DNA of 64,000 bases from an uncultured Pirellulaceae bacterium (GTDB lineage: Bacteria; Planctomycetota; Planctomycetia; Pirellulales; Pirellulaceae). The notes below the pieces were generated by a model, which had not been told where the DNA came from, did not search any database, and was given only the letters and a program-made list of their open reading frames with translations. The stretch is from NCBI GenBank assembly GCA_938083195.1, contig CALKCK010000001.1, forward strand, positions 1-64,000, written 5' to 3'. A program made the translations under genes and the position numbers. This document shows, piece after piece, positions 37,901 to 45,208 of this stretch (positions are counted from its first letter, which is position 1; the number at the start of each line of letters is the position of its first letter).

Positions 37901-37933
37901 CCAATACGAATGCTGCTCAAATTTATCGTTCAT
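34922..37933 (-). CDS. Very large secreted TPR protein upstream of ExbB/ExbD
   Basis: The 1003-residue protein has a signal peptide (about 12-34) and then at least 20 TPR-like units across its length, beginning with ANHYTQENWNEAIEAFGQLI and ending near LFAYRYWRSASLLQAGKCQELL. The TPR array resembles periplasmic YbgF/CpoB-type proteins that accompany Tol-Pal systems, but is far longer. It is first in a run with exbB, exbD and the TonB-like toroid gene, and is probably a periplasmic adaptor. The specific ligand is unknown. Confidence 0.85.
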   Translation of the reverse strand: MNDKFEQHSYWRIYLKLIFGAAIFFASPSCGLTQTAQVDYAIAANHYTQENWNEAIEAFGQLIRQYPATEESVTAKFFIAEILMKQEDYQSAFRAYQNFIQEHPRHTYRSRAAFRLGESAYRLSNYDVAIRSLEDFILNHAQHDLNEYALAYLGEIRLINEEPQLAKRAFETALRIYPTSTMSNNCRLGLAKALQVLGHEEDAVKFYQFLITQNCDGLLADCNLQLGIIYLGRREFDTAKESFRTAMRLSPSDSFRVEATYWLARSHNELSEYSEALVLLKEVFESECQERVQVAIWFDGAIAADRIDQSDLSKQWLKKIWDRYPQNQLADDAIRQSLEIDVRAKDTASALRLIDTFCVAYKDSPLMPEVLELEGRIHYSAEEYQTAINVFRDLLDNYSGNPARDSNWHYLKALAHIGIEEFENSDAELKKIALTGIQQDLFPKYQIASATTLYGLGKYAEAIPHYREYLAIEKTGVEPNRAMAELSICLVENGQWEEAKVLVAELQKQTSSETVFETTLVFVAEKSYAAGKVEFSETFFGLMIEEGMAPETIARGLSGLAWLKMNSEETDEANLIFERLLTEFPNSKFGLEAALARGKYCEDNNEFEEASKIYDLVIREHGESSMGNLARLRKAYVLQQIGTVSDLEQAEALLEHCMQSDQISSQQDEALYLLAWILMDLNRAEEAQAAFQEIVSEYSDSKYWSDSAYRVALTNFKNREFESAQNLVSKLIKVDQIQDELLSKVLSLYAELTLSEGSWSEFTDSIRLVQSRLKKAGDKPGAQGKTQYWLAESLYRQKKYDDSLNQFSVLDSSSQPIEANLEPWVLLRRAQCLGFLNRWEEAGELAAQSKENCPQFKMAYEFDFLVGRCQEDEGRLSDARSIYESIVASEVSGATETAAMAQWRIGETYFHQEEYAKAVRAYHKVDSLFAYRYWRSASLLQAGKCQELLGNKRHAVKLYTRLVAGFPESEFSADAKKRLAVMEVKPNQDNAAVAEQIKTTSDR

Positions 37934-38309
37934 AGTACATTAGTCCGCACGAACGCACTGGTTCGGCTATGGGTTGCGGAAACCAAATACTGAACTCACC
38001 CGTGTCTTTTGACGCTGGGGAATACAATCTCTGGCATCTAGTGGATTGGAAACCAATTCCGACCGCGGAACGCGCGGTCGTCCATCCTCATCATCGACGC
38101 GGCTAAGAGCGGGACTCGACCGGATATTGATCGCTAGCATTCGCCGAACGCGACAAGACTGGTGAAGTCTTCCGATTTGAGAAGCGGGGTAAGTTTAAAA
38201 TCGGACGAAAACACGCGATTTTAATGATGCTCTTCCAAAGACCCCGTTACGAGTAGCACCAAAGCGAAGCGTTTCAATACCCGAAAACGCCCCCTGGGAT
38301 AGGGAAACC
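37934..38309. other. Intergenic region upstream of the TPR/ExbB run
   Basis: This 376-nt region between greA and the TPR gene contains an 8-bp perfect inverted repeat at 38060-38080 (CGACCGCG with CGCGGTCG) and a second, weaker repeat at 38043-38060. Without a T-run these look more like regulatory or structural elements than terminators. No gene is seen. Confidence 0.4.
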
Positions 38310-38786
38310 CTATGAGTCGTAGGTGATTTCAAGCACTTTAAACTTTAGCGTACCTTTGGGTACTTCGATGTCTGCAAACTCACCCACTTTTTTCCCCAAC
38401 AACCCGCGGCCGATCGGGCTGGTAATTAAATACTTACCTGCATCGTAATCTTCATCTCCATCTCCGACGAGCGTAATTTCCTCTTCATCGTCGAGATCGA
38501 CATCTAAGACTTTGACGGTTGCTCCAAACGCGACCTGATCTTTTGGAATCTGGTTTGGATCGACAATTTGAGCGCGCGACAGCCGAGACTTCAATTCGGA
38601 AATCTTGCGGTGAAGATGAGACTGATTTTCACGCTGGGCGTGGTATTCAGCATTCTCTTTAAGATCCCCTTCGGCACGAGCCTCCGCAATTTTCTCAGCA
38701 ATTGCGGGCATCTGTACGTTTTCCATCTCGTCAATTTCAGCCTTACGCTTATTGTAGGCTTCTTGTGTCATGGGGACGCGTTCCAC
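38310..38786 (-). CDS. greA: Transcription elongation factor GreA
   Basis: GreA rescues arrested RNA polymerase by stimulating cleavage of the backtracked RNA. The 158-residue protein has the N-terminal coiled coil with the tip [15 protein letters not shown], carrying the catalytic acidic pair, and the C-terminal FKBP-like domain ending [10 protein letters not shown]. The GTG start at 38786 follows AGGAGAG. Length is normal for the family. It lies in a minus-strand run downstream of the M50 gene, separated by a hairpin. Confidence 0.95.
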   Translation of the reverse strand: MERVPMTQEAYNKRKAEIDEMENVQMPAIAEKIAEARAEGDLKENAEYHAQRENQSHLHRKISELKSRLSRAQIVDPNQIPKDQVAFGATVKVLDVDLDDEEEITLVGDGDEDYDAGKYLITSPIGRGLLGKKVGEFADIEVPKGTLKFKVLEITYDS

Positions 38787-38842
38787 TTTGATCTCTCCTG
38801 CTCACGGCATCAAACTTGATACTGTCAAATTTAAAAAGATTA

Positions 38843-38869
38843 CGACCTGTCTATCTAGCAGACAGGTCG
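38843..38869 (-). terminator. Terminator between the M50/HlyD gene and greA
   Basis: A perfect 10-bp inverted repeat (38843-38852 with 38860-38869) has a 7-nt loop and is followed on the minus strand by a T-rich stretch. It lies 57 nt upstream of greA, so it could also act as a leader structure. Confidence 0.7.
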
Positions 38870-39039
38870 CAATACGACCTGATTATGTAACATTCCGACA
38901 AATTTAGCAACTAGCAACGCCTGCCGTGAATCTCAAAACCAAAGGTTTTCGACTATTTGGGGGACGCAAGCATTTACTCGCCTGCTGGAATTCTCTTTCA
39001 ATTCCCAGCTAAGTGTTCAGACATTTGAGGAACCCGGTA

Positions 39040-41289
39040 CTACAATTCAAATTGAAACGTCTCATTTAACAGACGCATAATTCGCTGCCCGATCGTCCTG
39101 GAACCGACACGTACCTTGGCGCGGCCCGTACTACCGGGAAGTATTGAGCGTTCCGGATTGGCCAGCGGAACACTAACTTGATATTTCGTACTCACTGGAA
39201 TTAAACGCCCCTCGCTATCAGACTCCGCAACGATACTGCCACCATGTTTTCCAGATAGCGAGCGAGGTAACTCAACGAGTTCGCTAGGTGAAATCCGCTC
39301 GGTAACCGAATGAAAAATGGTTCCGGGAATCTGATTCAAACATAACTCGACTTTTTGGTGATGGTGAATAAATTCAATCGCGGATTGATCCACCACGAGC
39401 ACAGCCTCCATTTTTTCCCATTCAGGCACAATCTGACCAACAAAGGTTCCCGATTCAAGATAGGCGCCAAGATTTTTTCGATCCAACGGAGTCCCCTTCC
39501 AGCTGGCAAGTGCCTCCCGATCATCATCCTGCTTTCGAACCCTCTGAGGAGCGATCAAATAACCAGAAACCGGAGCCCTTACAGACAACCTCTCACGATC
39601 CATCAGCTTCCGCTCATAACTCGCATTGGAAGCCTGCACCGCGACCTCAGCGGACTGCCGACCTTGAGAAAATGCGGCATCCAATGCTTCGGATTGCCGG
39701 ATATTTTCCAAGCGAACATAGGAAGTGGCAAGCTGCGTTTTCATTCCAGCTAACTGAACGTCGAGCTGGTTACTGGTTAGTTCAATTATTCTCTCGCCTT
39801 CTTGGACATAAACATTAGGTTCGATATCTACCTCGGCCAGCACCCCCTCAACATCGACATAGACATTCCTCACGTTCTGAGGTTGGACGTAGAATTTGCA
39901 ATGCACGTAATGAGGCAAAGGAAATGCAAGTACGCCCAGCAAGAGAACTCCCAAGCCAATCGCCGAGGCAACTACGTTTGCTCGTTTGACCACGCCTAAC
40001 CTCCCAGGAATTGCAAAGAAACGGACAAGCTTTACTAACGGCATACCAACTAACCCATAGATTGCCGAAAGAGCAATCAACTGCCCAATCACCTTAAATC
40101 CATAGGGCTCAAGCAACCGATAGACAAACCAAAAAATCGAAAAGGTAATCAACCATCGATACGAGGCTGCCGCGACACTGTATATGGCAAAAAACCATTG
40201 CTTACGTGTAGGCAAAAATGGATCCGACCGCGTTTCCATCCCTAAAAAAACAGAGCCGCAGGCACGCTGCAAAATAGCCGTCGCCTTAGAGCGAAGATTA
40301 GGGATTTCAGTTAAATCAGAAAGAACATAATAACCATCGTATCGAAGCAAGGGATTCGCATTGAACAGCACGGTACTTACCGAACAAATGAAAACAACAT
40401 TTAACGCAAGCTGATTGACCAACCCCGGATGGCTAAACCACCAAACGAAAACCGCCAGCGATGCCAAAATCAACTCAACATAAATTCCCGCAGCCGCGAT
40501 CATCGCTCGCTTCCATTTATTATTTAGCAGCCAGGAATCGCTTACATTGACATAGAGACATGGAGTTAACACCAGCAGCATCAAACCCATTTCGTGGCAC
40601 TCGCCGCCGTAACGCTTACAAGCTAATCCATGCCCAAATTCGTGGAGAATTTTTGTAACAGCCAAAACCAGGGCTAACCAGATCCAATTACTCGAAGCGA
40701 AAAAACTTGTAAACGAGGGTAATTTGTTTTGAAACGTTTCGAACTGGGTAAATACCAAGACCAAGGCAGCCAACCACAAAAGCAAGGTCGCAACAAATGC
40801 CGGCAGTGAAAAAAACCAACCGAAGTAACCATTTAGCCACCCTAACAAGCGGTCAGGATCAAATCCTCGATAACGAATCGCCAGCACATTGGTCAAAGAC
40901 TGAAATTTTTCCTGCTTCCGATTTTCTCGGCCACGCTTGGAAAGCTCATGCCCCTGAAAGGGCGCATCCGAAATCAAAAGAGAATTTCGATGGAGCATAC
41001 TTATAAATTGATAGATCTCTTGAGTCGTAATCTTTTGTGGGGCGAAACGTACATCGAACTCAGCTTTCACCGTTTCCAAACTAGCCCGTCCATCAAGCAA
41101 TCCAAAGAGCATATACTCTTCTTCTTCGAAACGATAATACTTCATCGTTAACGGATCTTTGATTACAACACAGTCACGTCCCTGAAATTGCTGCCGCTGA
41201 ACGGTGACATCGGTGCGCGCGTGCATTGGCAACGGTCGACCAGCGATCGTTGTGGCGGCATGGTCACTTCTCCCAGGCGTCGGCAACAT
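39040..41289 (-). CDS. M50-type membrane metalloprotease fused to an HlyD-like domain
   Basis: The 749-residue protein has an N-terminal wHTH/PqqD-like region (about 20-110), a membrane region with the zinc motif HEFGH (216-220) and the second motif NPLLRYDGYY (Asn312, Asp318), characteristic of the M50/site-2 protease family, and a C-terminal biotinyl-lipoyl/HlyD-like part (about 440-740) with segments such as VYVDVEGVLAEVDIEPNVYV and RAPVSGYLIAP. This architecture is often annotated as a peptide zinc metalloprotease. The N-terminal domain resembles RiPP recognition elements, but the link to peptide maturation here is an inference. It is 33 nt after the 224-residue gene and probably in the same operon. 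Confidence 0.82.
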   Translation of the reverse strand: MLPTPGRSDHAATTIAGRPLPMHARTDVTVQRQQFQGRDCVVIKDPLTMKYYRFEEEEYMLFGLLDGRASLETVKAEFDVRFAPQKITTQEIYQFISMLHRNSLLISDAPFQGHELSKRGRENRKQEKFQSLTNVLAIRYRGFDPDRLLGWLNGYFGWFFSLPAFVATLLLWLAALVLVFTQFETFQNKLPSFTSFFASSNWIWLALVLAVTKILHEFGHGLACKRYGGECHEMGLMLLVLTPCLYVNVSDSWLLNNKWKRAMIAAAGIYVELILASLAVFVWWFSHPGLVNQLALNVVFICSVSTVLFNANPLLRYDGYYVLSDLTEIPNLRSKATAILQRACGSVFLGMETRSDPFLPTRKQWFFAIYSVAAASYRWLITFSIFWFVYRLLEPYGFKVIGQLIALSAIYGLVGMPLVKLVRFFAIPGRLGVVKRANVVASAIGLGVLLLGVLAFPLPHYVHCKFYVQPQNVRNVYVDVEGVLAEVDIEPNVYVQEGERIIELTSNQLDVQLAGMKTQLATSYVRLENIRQSEALDAAFSQGRQSAEVAVQASNASYERKLMDRERLSVRAPVSGYLIAPQRVRKQDDDREALASWKGTPLDRKNLGAYLESGTFVGQIVPEWEKMEAVLVVDQSAIEFIHHHQKVELCLNQIPGTIFHSVTERISPSELVELPRSLSGKHGGSIVAESDSEGRLIPVSTKYQVSVPLANPERSILPGSTGRAKVRVGSRTIGQRIMRLLNETFQFEL

Positions 41290-41322
41290 AAAAACAGGGC
41301 TCCAGATTCTTTTAAATCAGCA

Positions 41323-41997
41323 CTACTCTTTTTTTACGTGTGTGTGCTGTGTTTCGAAACCACTGCCCTTCAACCAACTTTGCCATGCGTGAGCCTGAGG
41401 TTCATCAGCAAGCTCGATGACCAGCCAGTCCGGACATGAAAACGTGGCGTCCAAATGATTTCCGTGGATTTTCGAGGTCACCTCGCAGCCAATCATTCGG
41501 AGCGTATTCAAAATCTGTTTGGCCTTAACTTCGTCATGCAAATGTACCGTTCGAGACGCTGCCATACGAAAACGAACGGTCGGCTGCTTTGTATCCACCG
41601 AAGGATTCAACAAAACGGTCTCCATTCCCCGATCCTTACACCAACCGGACCATTGATTCAGCAATTGAGAATTTGATAATTTCATCGATCGCCAATCAAC
41701 ACAACGATAACTCACATCAATATGGTTGCCGTGTTCTTGGGTTTTGACCTCACAACCAATCTTCTTAAGGGTAGCAATCGACTGTTCTGCTTCTTCCGAC
41801 GAACTCGAATGAAGTGTTTTCCACGCCTCCACTCGATAACCCATTTTCATGGTACTTGATTTAATCGATTTCGCCGGCACAAGTGATTTCGTTGAAATTG
41901 AATTAGGTTGACCTCCAACCGAATCCTGCGCACACGAAGTTATCTCAAAGGAAAATCCCCAGATTGCAACCCACACCAATAGCAAGACCTTCATCAC
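41323..41997 (-). CDS. Secreted protein with two copies of a small Cys/His domain
   Basis: The 224-residue protein has a signal peptide (about 1-22) and two tandem copies of a roughly 80-residue domain, at about 52-133 and 140-220. Both contain IGCEV, followed by HGNH, a further Cys-x-DW, and a final W-x2-W with GxET. The conserved cysteines and histidines may bind metal or form a disulfide. Its stop lies 33 nt before the M50/HlyD start on the same strand. I do not recognise the family beyond a vague resemblance to planctomycete proteins next to such proteases. Confidence 0.7.
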   Translation of the reverse strand: MMKVLLLVWVAIWGFSFEITSCAQDSVGGQPNSISTKSLVPAKSIKSSTMKMGYRVEAWKTLHSSSSEEAEQSIATLKKIGCEVKTQEHGNHIDVSYRCVDWRSMKLSNSQLLNQWSGWCKDRGMETVLLNPSVDTKQPTVRFRMAASRTVHLHDEVKAKQILNTLRMIGCEVTSKIHGNHLDATFSCPDWLVIELADEPQAHAWQSWLKGSGFETQHTHVKKE

Positions 41998-42211
41998 GAC
42001 ACCCCTCGGAAACCAACGAACTAAAAAACACCGCCGTCCAGAAAGACTTGATTAAGGAATCCAAGAGAAACCGACAAGACGATCACGAATGCTAGCACTT
42101 CAGGCAAGTACATTCCCCAGCATCACTTAATTTCAACAACAGGAAAGACATTGTAAAAAAAAGCCAGATTGCTTAACCTCCGACGTCACAAAATTATTTT
42201 TCTGCAATGCC

Positions 42212-43210
42212 ATGAACCAAACTCCATTGCCAATCGTTTCCGTCATCGTTCCTGTCTACAACGAAATCGATAACGTCGATTTGATGTATCACGAACTACT
42301 CGAAGCATTGCAATCCCAGGCACGCCCATTTGAAATTGTTCTCGTCGACGACGGCAGCATCGACGGCACGACGGCTAAGCTCGAACAAGTAGCTGAGAAA
42401 GACGAGCGGGTTAAATTGGTGGTCTTTCGCCGAAATTACGGTCAAACCGCTGCTATGCACGCGGGAATCCAAAACGCTACAGGGGATTACTTAGTTACCA
42501 TCGATGGCGATCTCCAAAATGACCCCAACGATATCCCCATGATGTTGGACAAACTGGACGAAGGCTTCGACCTCGTGCATGGATGGCGCAAAGACCGCAA
42601 AGACAAACTCCTGAGCCGAAAAATTCCATCGCGGATTGCGAATCGACTTATCTCCAAGGTGACTGAATTCCCAATTCACGATCTTGGCTGTACGCTTAAA
42701 GCGATGCGCTCTGAGATCGCTCAACAAATTGAATTGTATGGCGAAATGCACCGTTTCATTCCAATCCTCGCACACCAGCTTGGAGCGAAAAGCGTAGAGG
42801 TCGTCACTAATCATCGGGCACGTCAATTTGGCGAAACCAAATACGGAATCGGCAGAACTTTCCGTGTCGTTCTCGATTTAATTACCGTCAAATATATGTT
42901 GAAGTACTTTTCAAGCCCCATGAAGCTCTTTGGCAAGCTAGGCCTTTGGATTGGCGGAGCCGGCATGCTGTCTTGTACCACCGCTGTATTGATGAAGGTA
43001 TTTTCCGGAGTTGATATGACTGGCAACCCGTTTCTACTCATGGGTATTCTGTCAGCAATTCTGAGCGTACAGTTTTTCAGCCTCGGGCTGATCGGTGAAG
43101 TCTGTGCAAGAATCTATTACACCCACGAGAAACGGACAAATTATCAGATTCGTAATCTCGTCAATTTTCAGCCTGCCGATATTATTTCACTTCCACGGAA
43201 AGCTGCGTGA
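42212..43210 (+). CDS. Family 2 glycosyltransferase, DPM1/GtrB-like, membrane-anchored
   Basis: The 332-residue protein has the GT2 fold: VIVPVYNEIDNVD (near 10), the DDGS motif (near 47) and the TIDGDLQNDP motif (near 97), which together bind the nucleotide sugar. Two C-terminal transmembrane helices (about 241-263 and 273-298) fit the GtrB/PglC-type or dolichyl-phosphate-mannose-synthase-like subgroup, which moves a sugar onto a polyprenyl phosphate. The ATG at 42212 is the only good start. Sulfatase remnants follow it. Confidence 0.9.
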   Translation: MNQTPLPIVSVIVPVYNEIDNVDLMYHELLEALQSQARPFEIVLVDDGSIDGTTAKLEQVAEKDERVKLVVFRRNYGQTAAMHAGIQNATGDYLVTIDGDLQNDPNDIPMMLDKLDEGFDLVHGWRKDRKDKLLSRKIPSRIANRLISKVTEFPIHDLGCTLKAMRSEIAQQIELYGEMHRFIPILAHQLGAKSVEVVTNHRARQFGETKYGIGRTFRVVLDLITVKYMLKYFSSPMKLFGKLGLWIGGAGMLSCTTAVLMKVFSGVDMTGNPFLLMGILSAILSVQFFSLGLIGEVCARIYYTHEKRTNYQIRNLVNFQPADIISLPRKAA

Positions 43211-43327
43211 TTTACGATGCTGGAATAAGATGTTGGAATTCGAGTACCGGAATGACCAATGCCCCCAGCCTCCGCCCTACACGCTGCTCTCGACCGACTC
43301 ACCCAAAAAGGCAAATTCCTTTGTCCT

Positions 43328-43870
43328 TTGAGTAATACCTCCCCCTTTCCCTCGGCGATTCCGCTTTTCCGTTTGCTCGGATGGGCATTTCTAGGATTCC
43401 TTCTCAGCGCCTCCGCGAGTTTCGCAAACGAGTCGAAGCCGCCCAAGAACGGGCTCTTCATCATCACCGACGATTTGAACTGCAATATTGGGGCCTATGG
43501 CCATCCGCTGTTGCAGACGCCGCATCTCGATCAACTGTCGCAGGAGGGACTGATTTTCCAAAATGCCTACACCATCTATCCGTCGTGTGGGCAATCGCGA
43601 GCGAGTTTTATGACGGGACTTTATCCGAAGCAGAACGGAGTCACCCAATTGCGGCGCCTCTTTCGTGACCACGTGCCGGATGCGGTGACGATGTCTCAGC
43701 ATTTCCAACGGCAAGGATACACCGCGGTGCGCGTCGGCAAAATCTACCATTACAACGTCCCACTCGGAATTGGGTCCGATGGTCATGACGATCCCGCATC
43801 TAGCGATCGCCGGCAGTCGTTTCGAAAATCTCTTGGCCCGCTCAGGGCAGTCTGCCACCCAATCCCCTGA
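43328..43870 (+). pseudogene. Truncated sulfatase (iduronate-2-sulfatase-like)
   Basis: About 180 residues of a type I sulfatase N-terminus follow a signal peptide (starting TTG at 43328): GLFIITDDLNCNIGAYGHPLLQTP, then CGQSRASFMTGLYPKQNGV, DHVPDAVTMSQHFQRQGYTAVRVGKIYHYNVPLG and DDPAS. Homology stops there, at the family's early catalytic region, and the frame ends after some 22 unrelated residues. The sulfatase signature C-x-P-S-R reads CGQSR, with Gln for Pro. Codon usage is G/C-ending, unlike its neighbours. It is best read as a remnant. Confidence 0.75.
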
Positions 43871-44127
43871 AGCCCGGCTAGTTGTCGGCCAATCTGCCTC
43901 CCAGCGGAGGTTTAAAACCACTAAATGTTAAAATCGGGCAGGGGAGACAACCACTCCGACATGAACATCAGTCGACAGCGTCGATACTACTACCCAGCAT
44001 GCCGCAGTAGGTAACCTTTTGGTTTTTACAAAAAGCACCAGACTGAGTCGTTTGCACTACTGCAATGATTAAAAAAACCTTAAAACGGACATCCTGAAAA
44101 ACGCGTCAATTTTAGAACGAAACCATT

Positions 44128-45201
44128 ATGAGTGCTGAACCGAATCTCGATCGTTTTCACCACGCGGATTACTACGATTACGATTTGCCTAAAGAGCTTA
44201 TTGCTCAAAACCCTTTAGACAATCGGGAAGACGCGAGGTTGCTAACCATTAACCGAGCTCAAGGGGAAATTGACCATCAGCACATCCGCGATCTCGACCA
44301 GCTAATAAACCCCGGCGATTGCCTTGTGCTAAATAACACGAAGGTCGTTCCCGCCAAACTCGTTGGCTTTCGAACGCTGACACGGGGTCGTTGGCAAGGC
44401 TTGTTTTTAGAAGCGGACTCCAGCGGAAATTGGCGAGTCCTTTGTAAGACCCGAGGCAAGGCAAAGCCCGGTGAGACAATTACCCTGCAAGACCGCCACG
44501 GCACTGAACGACTTCAACTGGAGCTTGTTTCGCGTCTTGAAGATGGCTCCTGGGTCGTTCGGCCAAACACGGACGCTTCGACCGAGGACACCCTTGAATT
44601 AATTGGGCGCGTGCCTCTGCCAAACTATATTCGATCAGGGAACATGGTCGATACAGATTTAAAGAACTACCAGACGGTCTTCGCGAAGGAGGCAGGTGCG
44701 GTTGCTGCCCCTACGGCGGGACTGCATTTGACGAAGTCACTCTTGTCAAAACTCATCGACGGTGGAGTGAAAATCGCGCAGGTTACACTTCATGTTGGCA
44801 TTGGCACTTTTCGTCCCGTCTCGGTAGACAATCTCGCTGATCATCGAATGCATTTCGAACGTGGTTCGATTGATGAAAAATCAGTGGCCCAGATTCAGCA
44901 AACTAAAGCAAATGGCGGCAGAGTAATCGCGGTTGGTACCACCAGTGTCCGCGTCCTTGAAACGGCGGCAAGTGATGGCTCACTAAAACCTTGGACGGGC
45001 GAAACGGAACTATTTATTCGACCACCGTATCAATTTAAATCAGTTGATGGCTTACTTACAAATTTCCATTTACCTCGAAGCACATTACTCGTGATGATCC
45101 GAACCTTCGGTGGTGACGAATTAATGCAACAGGCTTACCAAGCTGCGATCGAGGAAAAATATCGCTTCTTCAGCTACGGCGACGCGATGCTAATCACTTA
45201 G
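44128..45201 (+). CDS. queA: S-adenosylmethionine:tRNA ribosyltransferase-isomerase QueA
   Basis: QueA transfers the ribose of SAM to preQ1-modified tRNA to form epoxyqueuosine. The 357-residue protein begins with the YYDYDLPKELIAQNPLDNREDARLLT segment and has the conserved loops NNTKVVPAKLVG, GAVAAPTAGLH, LHVGIGTFRPV, and VGTTSVRVLE, and ends KYRFFSYGDAMLI. Another queuosine gene, queG, lies 11.5 kb away. It is convergent with the ketosynthase gene, 7 nt from its stop. Confidence 0.96.
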   Translation: MSAEPNLDRFHHADYYDYDLPKELIAQNPLDNREDARLLTINRAQGEIDHQHIRDLDQLINPGDCLVLNNTKVVPAKLVGFRTLTRGRWQGLFLEADSSGNWRVLCKTRGKAKPGETITLQDRHGTERLQLELVSRLEDGSWVVRPNTDASTEDTLELIGRVPLPNYIRSGNMVDTDLKNYQTVFAKEAGAVAAPTAGLHLTKSLLSKLIDGGVKIAQVTLHVGIGTFRPVSVDNLADHRMHFERGSIDEKSVAQIQQTKANGGRVIAVGTTSVRVLETAASDGSLKPWTGETELFIRPPYQFKSVDGLLTNFHLPRSTLLVMIRTFGGDELMQQAYQAAIEEKYRFFSYGDAMLIT

Positions 45202-45208
45202 CTCAGAC

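Noticed and set aside
38060..38080. 8-bp palindrome considered as a terminator
   Set aside because: No T-run follows on either strand, and its position upstream of a long gene makes it more likely a structural element; its role is not supported.
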